From assembly GCA_002710725.1 (NCBI GenBank), contig PAKT01000080.1, forward strand, positions 1 through 48,608: 48,608 nt of DNA, given 5' to 3'. The notes beneath the pieces were generated by a model. The model ran no database searches and was not told where the DNA came from. It saw nothing but the letters and a program-made list of their open reading frames with translations. Shown piece by piece: positions 8,538 to 17,433 of the stretch. The first letter of the stretch is position 1. Every line of letters starts with the position of its first letter. A program made the translations under genes and the position numbers. Origin of the DNA: Spongiibacteraceae bacterium. Its GTDB lineage: Bacteria; Pseudomonadota; Gammaproteobacteria; Pseudomonadales; Spongiibacteraceae.

Positions 8538-9679
8538 TGGCCTCCAAGATTCTCGTTGCCTGTCATCTCGGAAACCCGGCCGACACAAAAACCTGGTCGA
8601 GTACTCCGTCGAACATCCTGTCGAGACTCAACAGCAGTGGTGCGATGCTCGAGTATATTCCCTTCTCAAGCCGTATTCATGAGGGCCAAGTGCGCATTAT
8701 TCGAAAACTGGATCGAATGTTGATGGGCCAGTTTGGGTCGATACCCGGCATCATCGCTCGCTACATCATGGGACGATCGGTAACTTCCATAGCTAGGGCG
8801 CAAGCCTGCGTCGGCATCATTCATTTCAGCACCTATGATCTACCACTCTGTGGTGGCAGGCGGATAAATCGCTATCTTTTTCTCGACAACACATTTGATA
8901 TTTGGGCGACGCAGGCTCACGCAGCGGCAAGTATGAAGCCCAGACTGCAAGAGCGGTACAACCGTCTTGAGCGTGTGGCGCTTCGTAAGGTCAGGCATAT
9001 TTTCGTCAGCGGGCGTCACGTGGCCCGAAATTTGTCGGAGCGCTATGGTGTGTCCGCAGACAGAATTACTGTGGTAGGTACCGGTCTCGGTGCAGTGCAG
9101 CCATACTATGGCGGTAAGCGCTATGAAAATGGGGAGATATTGTCGGTTGTTAAGGAGCGTCCGATTGACAAGGGCTTGCCACTGTTAATGGAGGCCTTTT
9201 CAATTGCGAGAGAGAGCAAGCCTGAGCTAAAGCTAACTGTCATTGGTGCGGAAAAGTTCAAGGATATTTCGCCCTCAGAGAATGTATTGTTTACCGGATG
9301 GATTACGGAAGACGAATTACAGGAATACTTCGAACGAGCCTCCCTTTTTGTTTTGCCCGCTAGCTACGAGCCTTGGGGCTTGTCATTCCTGGAAGCTCTT
9401 GCCTGCAAGGTGCCGATTTTAGGTATTGACAGAAATGCTTTTCCCGAATTTTGCGCGGAAAACAGATATGGACGAGCGTTACCTGTGACGGTCACGGCAG
9501 CCGACTTGGCTGCTGCGATGCTGGATCAGCTCTCGAACGTGGAGAAGCAGATTGATCAAGGTTTGGCAGGGCAGAAATATTGTCTCGAAACTTTCAGTTG
9601 GGACCGGGTGGTTGGTTCTATGTCTCATTTTATCAATACTGATATGAGCGATAGCTATGTCGTATCAAGCCAAGAATGA
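8537..9679 (+). CDS. Glycosyltransferase, GT4 type
   Basis: A cytoplasmic GT-B-fold transferase of 380 residues. The C-terminal donor-binding half is clear: KERPIDKGLPLLMEAF, LTVIGAEKF, FTGWITEDELQEYFERA and the EX7E motif in EPWGLSFLEAL (E278 region). The N-terminal acceptor half is less conserved and lacks the usual GG loop at the very start, beginning instead with ILVACHLGNPADTKTW. Donor and acceptor cannot be told. Start and stop overlap the neighbours by one and 23 bases, so it lies firmly in the operon. Confidence 0.9.
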   Translation: MASKILVACHLGNPADTKTWSSTPSNILSRLNSSGAMLEYIPFSSRIHEGQVRIIRKLDRMLMGQFGSIPGIIARYIMGRSVTSIARAQACVGIIHFSTYDLPLCGGRRINRYLFLDNTFDIWATQAHAAASMKPRLQERYNRLERVALRKVRHIFVSGRHVARNLSERYGVSADRITVVGTGLGAVQPYYGGKRYENGEILSVVKERPIDKGLPLLMEAFSIARESKPELKLTVIGAEKFKDISPSENVLFTGWITEDELQEYFERASLFVLPASYEPWGLSFLEALACKVPILGIDRNAFPEFCAENRYGRALPVTVTAADLAAAMLDQLSNVEKQIDQGLAGQKYCLETFSWDRVVGSMSHFINTDMSDSYVVSSQE

Positions 9680-10466
9680 CGGCACCGAGCCAGTAAAATT
9701 TGCGATAGTCTGCCCGGCGTGGGAATGCTCCCGTTGGGCAGAGCGATGCCTGCGTTCTATCATGTCGCAGACCTATTCGAATTTTGACTGTATCTACATT
9801 GATGCATTTTCCTCCGATAACACCTTTGACGTTGCCTCTGCTGTTGTGGGGTCAGATTCTAGATTTAGTGTCGTCAGGAATGAAGTGCGTAAATTTCCGC
9901 TTGAGAATATTGTTATCGGTACAAATCAGGTGGCAAAGGATGACAATGATGTGATTGTCATAGTCGATGGTGATGACTGGCTGGCCCATGATAGGGTGCT
10001 TGAGATTCTTGCGGGTATTTACCGCAACCCTGACGTGTGGCTGAGCTACGGCAACCATGCGCCGCTGCGTCGGACTCTTAAGGAAAAGCTGCGGGGTCGA
10101 AAGAAGAAGGGAACCTACGAATACCCAGACTATGTGTATCAATATGCCTTTTATCGCCAGTTCCCATTTTTCTGCTCTGGGCATGTTCGTGCCTATAGAA
10201 AATTCCTGTTCGACAGTATCCGGGACGCTGACTTGCGTGACGACGATGGCGGTTATTTCTGGGGTGGTGGTGATGCCGCAACGATGTATCCTATGCTTGA
10301 GATGGCGACAAAGAAACACATTCGTTATATCGATGAAGTCCTCTATATCTACAACAATGACCACGGCTTGTCAGAAATGCGGCCAGAAACGCGAGATGCA
10401 AAAAACATTGTTAAGATGAAAATACAATCGATGCCCAAGTATCAGCCGCTAGAGTTGTCGCGTTGA
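9657..10466 (+). CDS. Glycosyltransferase, GT2 type
   Basis: A 269-residue GT-A-fold transferase. It opens with FAIVCPAWECSRWAERCLRSI, continues with the nucleotide-binding strand IYIDAFSSDNT and has the metal-binding DGDDW (about residues 104-108), then a GGGDAAT stretch near 200 that may hold the catalytic base region. No membrane helix follows, so it works as a soluble or peripheral enzyme. It overlaps the preceding transferase gene by 23 bases and precedes the ABC exporter genes by two bases. Substrates are unknown. Confidence 0.88.
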   Translation: MSYQAKNDGTEPVKFAIVCPAWECSRWAERCLRSIMSQTYSNFDCIYIDAFSSDNTFDVASAVVGSDSRFSVVRNEVRKFPLENIVIGTNQVAKDDNDVIVIVDGDDWLAHDRVLEILAGIYRNPDVWLSYGNHAPLRRTLKEKLRGRKKKGTYEYPDYVYQYAFYRQFPFFCSGHVRAYRKFLFDSIRDADLRDDDGGYFWGGGDAATMYPMLEMATKKHIRYIDEVLYIYNNDHGLSEMRPETRDAKNIVKMKIQSMPKYQPLELSR

Positions 10467-10468
10467 TC

Positions 10469-11311
10469 ATGAAAACATCTATTCGCATCAAAGCCGGCAG
10501 TAACGACAGATTGGTCGATCTGCGCGAGTTGTATGCCTACAGAGATATTCTAGTATTTCTGGTGTGGCGAGATATCAAGGTATTGTATGCCCAGACAGTT
10601 CTAGGTTTCGGGTGGGCAATACTTAGGCCGTTACTCAGCATGGCTATTTTTACATTAGTATTTGGCCGATTAGTAGGAATGCCCAGTGATGGTGTGCCCT
10701 ATCCGGTCTTCGCGTACACAGCTTTACTGCCCTGGATTTATTTTTCGTCAAGCTTCGTCAAGTCGTCTGATAGCTTGGTTGCAATGGCGGCAACCTGGAC
10801 GAAGGTGTATTTTCCACGCCTGATTTTACCTTTGGTGCCTATCGTTTCTTCTCTGGTTGATTTCTTTATTGCCTTCGTGGTTCTTCTTGCGATGATGTTC
10901 TTCTACGGCATAACTTTAACACCGGCAATTGCCTTTTTACCCTTGCTGATCATTTTGATGGTATTGACGTCCAGCGGTATAGGTATGTGGCTGTCTGCGC
11001 TGTCGGTTCAGTATCGTGATGTCAGACATGCGAATCAGTTTGTCAGCCAACTGCTTATGTATATGGCTCCCGTGGTCTGGCCGGCAAGTCTGATAGCTGA
11101 AAAATTCCCCGTTTATGGAGATGTTATTACTCGGGTATATGCGATATACCCCATGGTAGGAATAATAGAGGGTTTCAGATCGGCGATGTTGGGTGTGTCA
11201 TCAATGCCGTGGGATTTGATTGCAGTTGGTGGTTGCAGCTCTGTGTTGATGACATTGACTGGTGCTAGTTATTTTCGCCGCCGGGAGAGAATTTTTGCTG
11301 ATGTGGCGTAA
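10469..11311 (+). CDS. wzm: ABC-2 polysaccharide exporter, permease (Wzm-like)
   Basis: The inner-membrane channel of an ABC exporter that moves lipid-linked polysaccharide to the periplasm. The 280-residue protein has the family-typical amphipathic start (ELYAYRDILVFLVWRDIKVLYAQTVLGFGWAILRP split over two helices), six likely membrane helices and the conserved PVVWP and YPMVGIIEGFR stretches. I use the ATG at 10469; an in-frame TTG two codons earlier (10463) is possible. The ATPase subunit gene follows. Together they point to ABC-dependent O-antigen or capsule export. Confidence 0.93.
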   Translation: MKTSIRIKAGSNDRLVDLRELYAYRDILVFLVWRDIKVLYAQTVLGFGWAILRPLLSMAIFTLVFGRLVGMPSDGVPYPVFAYTALLPWIYFSSSFVKSSDSLVAMAATWTKVYFPRLILPLVPIVSSLVDFFIAFVVLLAMMFFYGITLTPAIAFLPLLIILMVLTSSGIGMWLSALSVQYRDVRHANQFVSQLLMYMAPVVWPASLIAEKFPVYGDVITRVYAIYPMVGIIEGFRSAMLGVSSMPWDLIAVGGCSSVLMTLTGASYFRRRERIFADVA

Positions 11312-11350
11312 AGTCATTAGATCAATATTTCAACGTGGGAACTACCTGTA

Positions 11351-12646
11351 ATGCCCGATACTGCACTTAGTGTAAGAGGTGTCTCCAAGCTTTATCGGGT
11401 CGGGGCAGCAAGAAAGCAGCACGATTCAATTATGTCAGCCATTTTTTTTGGGCTGCTTCAGCCTTTTGAAAATTTCAGGCGGATACGAAACCTAACCAGT
11501 ATTTCGGACTCGGAGTCCATCAATACCCTGTGGGCATTGAGTGATATTTCCTTTGATGTCGAGGTGGGAAGCACGGTCGGACTGATCGGGCATAATGGTT
11601 CGGGGAAAAGTACGTTGCTCAAAATTCTGTCTAGAATAACCGACCCTACCTCGGGTGAGATACTGGTTCGCGGCAAGGTTGCCAGCCTGCTTGAAGTGGG
11701 TACTGGATTTCATCCTGAACTTACTGGTAGGGACAATGTTTACCTGAACGGCGCCATACTTGGCATGAATTATCAGCATGTAAAAAAGAAGTTTGACGAA
11801 ATTGTAGCGTTCTCAGGAGTAGAGGCACTTATAGATACTCCGGTAAAGCACTATTCGTCTGGCATGAAAGTTCGTTTGGGATTTGCTGTGGCTGCACATC
11901 TTGAGCCGGAAATACTTTTAGTGGATGAAGTATTGGCAGTTGGGGATGCCGAGTTTCAGAAGAAGTGTATGACGAAAATGGATCAGGTCGGTGGTGAAGG
12001 CCGGACAGTTGTATTTGTTTCTCACCACTTGCCTAGCGTCGCTCGTCTGTGCAAACGCAGCATTTTGCTCGACCATGGTAAAATCATCGCGGATGGCGCA
12101 ACTGGCGATGTGATTAAAAGGTATAGCGACCGCTTTCTCGATGTTGGAACATCAAGGAAATGGTCAGAGGAAGAAGCGCCTGGCGACAACGATGTTCGGC
12201 TGTTGGGCGTTGAGCTGATTCAGGGGGGGGAAACGGCGAAATCCTTGCTTGATGTGCGAAGTGAGCTGAATGTGCAGATCGAGTTTCAGGTCTACTGCGC
12301 AGGTGCAAAAGTTACACCTGCGCTGCACCTTTTTGATAGCCAGAGTAACTGGGTGTTCGCTTCAATTGATATAGATCCAGAGTGGCACAACAAAAAAGTC
12401 AGCGCTGGTCGCTATATGGCCGAGGTTACCATTCCTTCGAACCTACTCGCCGAAGGTTTGTACACCATAGGGGTTTCTATCGCGTCGCTGGAACCGAATA
12501 TTGACCATTTGTTTGAGCACGAGTGCATAGGCTTTACGATGTATGACCCTATCCATGGCGATTCTGCCAGGGGTGAATATACCGGGGATTTTCCTGGCAG
12601 CATGCGCCCGAAACTTCAATGGAAAAATAGCAGGGTTGGATTATGA
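11351..12646 (+). CDS. wzt: ABC exporter ATPase with carbohydrate-binding tail (Wzt-like)
   Basis: The ATPase partner of the permease just upstream. Walker A GHNGSGKST is at residues 80-88, the signature YSSGMKVRLGF near 168, and Walker B LLVDEVLAVGD near 190. An insert of about 30 residues separates the first strand from the Walker A motif, as in polysaccharide exporters. From about residue 280 a C-terminal beta-rich domain of 150 residues follows, matching the Wzt C-terminal domain that in known systems recognises the non-reducing end cap of the glycan. With four methyltransferase genes in the cluster, a methylated cap is a reasonable guess. The total of 431 residues is normal for such two-domain Wzt proteins. 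Confidence 0.94.
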   Translation: MPDTALSVRGVSKLYRVGAARKQHDSIMSAIFFGLLQPFENFRRIRNLTSISDSESINTLWALSDISFDVEVGSTVGLIGHNGSGKSTLLKILSRITDPTSGEILVRGKVASLLEVGTGFHPELTGRDNVYLNGAILGMNYQHVKKKFDEIVAFSGVEALIDTPVKHYSSGMKVRLGFAVAAHLEPEILLVDEVLAVGDAEFQKKCMTKMDQVGGEGRTVVFVSHHLPSVARLCKRSILLDHGKIIADGATGDVIKRYSDRFLDVGTSRKWSEEEAPGDNDVRLLGVELIQGGETAKSLLDVRSELNVQIEFQVYCAGAKVTPALHLFDSQSNWVFASIDIDPEWHNKKVSAGRYMAEVTIPSNLLAEGLYTIGVSIASLEPNIDHLFEHECIGFTMYDPIHGDSARGEYTGDFPGSMRPKLQWKNSRVGL

Positions 12647-13560
12647 CGGATATGGTCCGGCCAGATCCGCCGTTACTGTCTGTAATCATACCCTCCTACA
12701 ATCAGGGCCAATTCCTGAAGCAAGCAATTGATTCTATTCTTGAGCAGGATTATCGGCCAATAGAGGTAATCGTGGTCGATGGCGCGTCTTCTGACGATAC
12801 GGTCGAGGTGCTTAGAAATTATTCTGGCTACGACGAAGTCAGCTGGATTTCTGAACCTGATCGCGGGCCAGCGGATGCGGTGAATAAAGGCCTGGCGCGG
12901 GCGAAGGGTCGATATGCATCGATTCAAAGCGCGGATGACTACTATCTGCCTGGAGCTTTCGCAAAAGCCATTAGGGTTTTCCAATCCAATCCGAACGTGG
13001 GTTTGCTCTATGGAGAGGTCGCCAGTGTTGATGTGGCCGGGCAGGTAATGTCGGTAAGTTCCCGCCCCCCGCACGACAATGCACTTTGTATTGCACTGTG
13101 TATTTGCATACCTCAGTGCTCAGCCTTTTTTGATACGAACGTTGCCAGAGAACTCGGTGGGTGGAGTGACCAATACCACACCGCAGACTGGGCGCTGTGG
13201 TTGCGCATGCTGTTCAAGGTCGAAACAGTAAAGATTGATGATACTTTGTCGTGTTGGCGTGTCTACCAAGGCCAAAGAACTGATCAGCGAGAAAAAGTCT
13301 ATAGCAGCTATAAGAGAATGGTCGATGAAAGTGTGGAAATCAATCAGTCCGGTTTTCGAGTTCGAATGGCGGCGCTGGCCAGCAAGCACTTGATAGCATT
13401 ATCTTTCGCTCCCGAGCGTGGTCGATATCGCAAACTGCTGTCACTCTGTCTTGCTATCGTCTTGTTTCCTCCTGCTTTCAGATGGATACCCGGCAAGCGA
13501 AGGTTTGTTCCCGGCCTGCAACGATTTGGTCGATTAATCACTAGTAAAAGTACAGGGTAG
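12643..13560 (+). CDS. Glycosyltransferase, GT2 type
   Basis: A 305-residue GT-A transferase. The N-terminal hallmark SVIIPSYNQGQFLKQAIDSI is followed by VIVVDGASSDDT, the acceptor loop ISEPDRGPADAVNKGL and the metal-binding SADDYY (about 100). This pattern is typical of WcaA/SpsA-like transferases of surface glycans. A basic hydrophobic C-terminus (LSLCLAIVLFPPAFRW) may touch the membrane. The ATG overlaps the wzt stop by four bases, linking it to the exporter genes. Confidence 0.9.
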   Translation: MTDMVRPDPPLLSVIIPSYNQGQFLKQAIDSILEQDYRPIEVIVVDGASSDDTVEVLRNYSGYDEVSWISEPDRGPADAVNKGLARAKGRYASIQSADDYYLPGAFAKAIRVFQSNPNVGLLYGEVASVDVAGQVMSVSSRPPHDNALCIALCICIPQCSAFFDTNVARELGGWSDQYHTADWALWLRMLFKVETVKIDDTLSCWRVYQGQRTDQREKVYSSYKRMVDESVEINQSGFRVRMAALASKHLIALSFAPERGRYRKLLSLCLAIVLFPPAFRWIPGKRRFVPGLQRFGRLITSKSTG

Positions 13561-13569
13561 TAATTGCCA

Positions 13570-14574
13570 ATGACTAGCACGTTGATTGTAACTACTATAA
13601 ATGGTCCGAATGATGTATTGCATGCATTAGCCGATGGAGCGAAAAAGGAAAATACAGATTTTATTGTCGTTGGCGATCGGAAAACTCCTGCAAATTTTCA
13701 AATGGATCGTGTTCGTTATTTTTCACCAGCCGCGCAAGATGAGTTATTTCCACAAATAAGCCAGTTGATACCTTGGAATCACTATGCCAGGAAAAATATC
13801 GGCTATCTCGCCGCTTTGGCATCTGGGAGTGATTGGCTCGTAGAAACTGATGATGACAATTATCCGATTGAAGGTTTTTTTCAGAATCCTGACAAGCTAG
13901 CCGGTGTCAGACCAGTAGAAACTGAGGGTGACTGGTTGAATGCCTACGACTGTTTCAATCCTGACAAGGATGTCTGGCCGCGCGGCTACCCTCTGGAACT
14001 GCTCGCTCAGAGATGGCAGAACCCGGTGCAGTATGGTGCGGAGCTGGAAGTAGAGCCTTGCTTGGTGCAAGGTCTTGCTGATGACAATCCGGACGTGGAT
14101 GCTGTATTCCGCTTGACGCGGCAGCTTCCAGTCGTATTTGACAAGGGCGTCAAGCCAATCCGGCTGAATCCTGGCAACTGGTGCCCTTTTAACAGTCAGA
14201 ATACATGGATACGGCGGGATATTGCAGCCTTGGCCTATTTGCCTTCGTTCTGTAGTTTCAGGATGACTGACATCTGGCGTAGTTTCGTCGCCCAGCGTTG
14301 CCTTTGGGAGCAGGGTGAGGGTGTTGTATTTATTGCACCAACGGTTCGTCAGGAGCGAAATGAGCACAATCTGTTAAAGGATTTTGAAGATGAGGTTCCG
14401 GGTTACGTAAAAAATAATTTTATAGTGTCGTTGCTCACTGAAACGACATTGGTAGGTGATTATTCCAGCGATATTACACGCTGTTATGAGAGTCTTGTAA
14501 AAGCGGAGATTATTCCGGCAAAAGAGCTTCAACTGCTTCGGGCATGGTTGACGGAAGTTGACAGACTCGCATAG
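13570..14574 (+). CDS. STELLO-like (DUF288) glycosyltransferase
   Basis: A 334-residue protein that I recognise as the bacterial branch of the STELLO/DUF288 family, named after Arabidopsis Golgi proteins linked to cellulose synthase assembly. Family-typical stretches are LIVTTINGP, IVVGDRKTP, SQLIPWNHYARKNIGYLAA, the acidic VETDDDNYP (about 91-99) and FRMTDIWRSFVAQRCLW near the C-terminal third. The DDD is the likely metal/nucleotide site. No signal peptide is seen. I take the ATG at 13570; a TTG two codons earlier is also in frame. Substrates are unknown; the position among glycosyltransferases supports a transferase role. Confidence 0.82.
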   Translation: MTSTLIVTTINGPNDVLHALADGAKKENTDFIVVGDRKTPANFQMDRVRYFSPAAQDELFPQISQLIPWNHYARKNIGYLAALASGSDWLVETDDDNYPIEGFFQNPDKLAGVRPVETEGDWLNAYDCFNPDKDVWPRGYPLELLAQRWQNPVQYGAELEVEPCLVQGLADDNPDVDAVFRLTRQLPVVFDKGVKPIRLNPGNWCPFNSQNTWIRRDIAALAYLPSFCSFRMTDIWRSFVAQRCLWEQGEGVVFIAPTVRQERNEHNLLKDFEDEVPGYVKNNFIVSLLTETTLVGDYSSDITRCYESLVKAEIIPAKELQLLRAWLTEVDRLA

Positions 14575-14634
14575 GGATAATGCCTTTGCCACGGAATAGG
14601 AACTGACCTCAAATTAACGAAGGCGGCAACTAAA

Positions 14635-15381
14635 ATGAGGAATGGTATTTCCAGGAAGGTAAAAGCTTTCTCCAGGCGGCTGGGTATTGAAATAGGACGA
14701 TACCCACCAAAACCTGGTCCTACCGAGTTGTGGGAAGCCTGGGCTGGCCATCTCGGTCGCAGCGGCGCAGACAAGACAATATTTGATGTTGGAGCGAACA
14801 GGGGGCAGACCATAAGTTGGTTCAGGCCGCTGTTCCCACAAGCGAGAATATTTGCATTCGAACCATTACCGCAACCTTTCGCCGAGCTTGCCCGATTGGC
14901 GGAGGTTGATGGGAATGTCATACCCCAGAATCTCGGGCTGGGTGATAAAGCAGGAAAATTTCCGATTTACGAGAATTCTGTAGATACTACGAGCTCACTT
15001 TTGCAAAACAGCAGCTCCATTGATCTGTACGCGCCAGCGCACATGGTACAACCGAAAGGGAATTGCACTATAGAAGTGCGGCGGTTGGACGAGTTCTGTG
15101 CGACAGCAGGTATTACATCAATTGACGTCCTAAAGATTGATGCCCAGGGTTATGAATCCAGAATTCTGGACGGATGCGGCGATTTGCTTAACCCGTCCAA
15201 TATACGTGCTCTTTATCTCGAGTTGATGTTTGTTCCATTTTATGAAGACCAGTGTTGGGGCGGTGAGTTGATTGAGAAGCTGCGAGCCCATGGCTATCGG
15301 CTTTTCGGGATGACTGGCGTAGATTATGACCAGCAGTTTGGATGGCGTTGGTGTGATGCCATGTTTGTTCCGGCGGAGTAG
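14635..15381 (+). CDS. FkbM-family methyltransferase
   Basis: A 248-residue SAM-dependent O-methyltransferase. IFDVGANRGQT (about 49-59) binds SAM, FAFEPLPQPF carries the acidic residue for the ribose, and VLKIDAQGYES (about 165) is the FkbM motif. Family members methylate hydroxyls of sugars and polyketides. It lies between a STELLO-like transferase and another methyltransferase and probably modifies a sugar of the exported glycan. The sequence shares little beyond motifs with the second FkbM protein at 23787, so the two are not a recent duplication. Confidence 0.88.
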   Translation: MRNGISRKVKAFSRRLGIEIGRYPPKPGPTELWEAWAGHLGRSGADKTIFDVGANRGQTISWFRPLFPQARIFAFEPLPQPFAELARLAEVDGNVIPQNLGLGDKAGKFPIYENSVDTTSSLLQNSSSIDLYAPAHMVQPKGNCTIEVRRLDEFCATAGITSIDVLKIDAQGYESRILDGCGDLLNPSNIRALYLELMFVPFYEDQCWGGELIEKLRAHGYRLFGMTGVDYDQQFGWRWCDAMFVPAE

Positions 15382-15422
15382 GGTGCTGCTCATCGTGTTA
15401 ATTTCAGGGGGCCGCTGATTTA

Positions 15423-16127
15423 ATGACAACAGCGTCACAATTTTCGTCAATGAGTGCTGCCACCGGTGCTATGCCGTGGTGGTACTGGAACCGATTTGTG
15501 TTGCAGCGCTTGCGGGAAGGTGTAGAGCGAGAATTGTTGGGTCTTGATTTGCCGGAAGAAACTCCCCTGCTGGAATTTGGTTGCGGTAACAAGCCCTACG
15601 CCGATATGGCAACCAGGTACGGATATTGTTACGAAGGCGCGGATTTTAAAGACAACAAGCATGCGGATATCGTTATCGATGAAGCGGGGCGGGTTGACTG
15701 CAAAGATGGCACGTATCCTGTAGTACTGTCTATTCAGGTTCTCGAACACGTCCCCGACCCTGGGGCATATTTGCGAGAGGTCAGGCGGCTGCTTTCGGAT
15801 GGAGGTAGGCTGGTCTTGAGTACCCACGGCATGTGGGAATACCATCCGTGCCCAACCGACTACTGGCGGTGGACTCTGGATGGCCTTGAGAAGCTGCTGA
15901 TTGATAACGGATTCAAGGTTGAGAGCAAGCAGGGCATTGTGGGCTTGATGGCAGCATCGGTGCAGCTCTTTCAAGACTCGGTGAGGCGACGTTTGCCGCG
16001 AGGTTTTAGGCAGGTTTTCGTCTTTCTATGCCAAGGAATAATGTCGTTGCTGGACAGGATGCAAGGAACGAACAGTAAAAATAGAAATTCCATGATCTAC
16101 CTATTGGTAGCTTCTGTTGAGCGCTGA
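15423..16127 (+). CDS. Class I SAM-dependent methyltransferase
   Basis: A 234-residue methyltransferase of the broad Methyltransf_11/23 kind. The SAM loop LLEFGCGNKPYADMA is at about residues 49-63, the acidic strand YEGADF follows, and VVLSIQVLEHVPDPGAYLREVRRLL is the typical post-motif stretch, then GGRLVLSTHGMWEYHPCPTD. The last reads like enzymes found in many O-antigen clusters. Acceptor unknown. The stretch before it (15382-15422) has no gene. Confidence 0.86.
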   Translation: MTTASQFSSMSAATGAMPWWYWNRFVLQRLREGVERELLGLDLPEETPLLEFGCGNKPYADMATRYGYCYEGADFKDNKHADIVIDEAGRVDCKDGTYPVVLSIQVLEHVPDPGAYLREVRRLLSDGGRLVLSTHGMWEYHPCPTDYWRWTLDGLEKLLIDNGFKVESKQGIVGLMAASVQLFQDSVRRRLPRGFRQVFVFLCQGIMSLLDRMQGTNSKNRNSMIYLLVASVER

Positions 16128-16202
16128 TGCGGTTTTCCTCTTTCATCATACTTCTCCGAATTCGTCCGAACGTTGAACCGGCTTGAGTAAAGGCAAATCT
16201 CC

Positions 16203-17351
16203 ATGAAAAGATTGTCACACTTTGACGGACTCAGGGGTGTACTGGCGTTCTGGGTCTTTGTGCAACACTGGTTACAAGCATCTGGTTACCGGGGTAGTGC
16301 GGATGGTACGTTTATTCGATTGCTTACAAGCGCGGGGTACGCTGTGCACGTTTTCATTATGCTCAGTGGCTTCGTGATAGCTTACCTACTGTATGAAAGC
16401 CGAGAAAATTATCGGGACTATATCACCCGGCGTTTCTTTCGTTTGTATCCTGTATTTATTGTGTGCTTATTGGCTTCAATTCTTACTTTTAATTTGCCAC
16501 TTGTCATCGAAGGCATGCTACCCGCTTCACCTTGGGGTAATTTCCCTGAGTTGGTCAAAATCACAAATAACACTGCTGAGAATTTGGCTGTTCACGTCGG
16601 CATGCATCTTACAATGCTTCACGGGTTACTCCCCGATCAGGTTTTGCCATCGTCTGCTGTGGCCTTTCTACCACCGGCTTGGAGTATTTCGCTGGAGTGG
16701 CAGTTCTATCTGGTCGCACCTCTGTTTCTGCATTTACTGTTGCGGGGCACAGCATCGCGCTGGTTACTTGCCGCGTTGATTGGGGGGTTAATGTACCTGG
16801 GGTCCAACATGGGTACATGGTTTGCCGGTGGGTTTCTGGGAACCCATTTGCACCTATTTTTTCTGGGAGTGGCGGGTTTTGCCCTGTTCCGATCTATGCA
16901 GGCATCGACGGCTGCTGTCGCTGGCAATATTCTGATAATTAGCGCCTTCGGCATGGCGTTCGCTCCAGTTTTCATCAACAAATGGCCGTTAATTCCCTAT
17001 GTAATCTGGTTCTATATGGTAGGTGTGACATTGCTCTCCGGGCAGGAAGGAAACAAGGTGGCTTTCGTGGGGGAATGGTTTCTAAATCTTCCAATTTGCC
17101 AGTATTTGGGAAAGATTTCCTACTCGCTTTACCTTTGGCATTGGCCAATTCTACTCTCGTTGCAATACTTCTTGTTGCAGTCATTCGATATCGAGGCTCG
17201 AGGCCAAATGGCCTTGATGCTAGGCGCGCTGTCAATTCCGATTGCGTTAACCGTATCCATCTTGAGCTATCACTTTATCGAGGAGCCAGGAATAAGGTTT
17301 GGTAAAAAAATCGTAAATTCGCGAAACCCGAATATGGCTGTAAGTGCTTAA
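16203..17351 (+). CDS. Acyltransferase 3 family membrane protein
   Basis: A 382-residue multi-pass inner-membrane protein of the OafA/YrhL acyltransferase family, which adds acetyl or other acyl groups to surface glycans. It opens with the family hallmark FDGLRGVLAFWVFVQHW, with the conserved arginine and histidine, has about ten hydrophobic helices, the PPAWSISLEWQFYLVAPL stretch, and closes with SYHFIEEPGIRFGKK. No periplasmic SGNH domain is attached. It probably decorates the glycan of this cluster; which sugar and acyl group cannot be told. Confidence 0.92.
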   Translation: MKRLSHFDGLRGVLAFWVFVQHWLQASGYRGSADGTFIRLLTSAGYAVHVFIMLSGFVIAYLLYESRENYRDYITRRFFRLYPVFIVCLLASILTFNLPLVIEGMLPASPWGNFPELVKITNNTAENLAVHVGMHLTMLHGLLPDQVLPSSAVAFLPPAWSISLEWQFYLVAPLFLHLLLRGTASRWLLAALIGGLMYLGSNMGTWFAGGFLGTHLHLFFLGVAGFALFRSMQASTAAVAGNILIISAFGMAFAPVFINKWPLIPYVIWFYMVGVTLLSGQEGNKVAFVGEWFLNLPICQYLGKISYSLYLWHWPILLSLQYFLLQSFDIEARGQMALMLGALSIPIALTVSILSYHFIEEPGIRFGKKIVNSRNPNMAVSA

Positions 17352-17433
17352 ACCGGATGAGCCTGCTGCACGATGTTTTGATCAGGAATTATAGCTCTTA
17401 TGTCTTAGTCGGCAAAAAACATGCTGATTTAGT

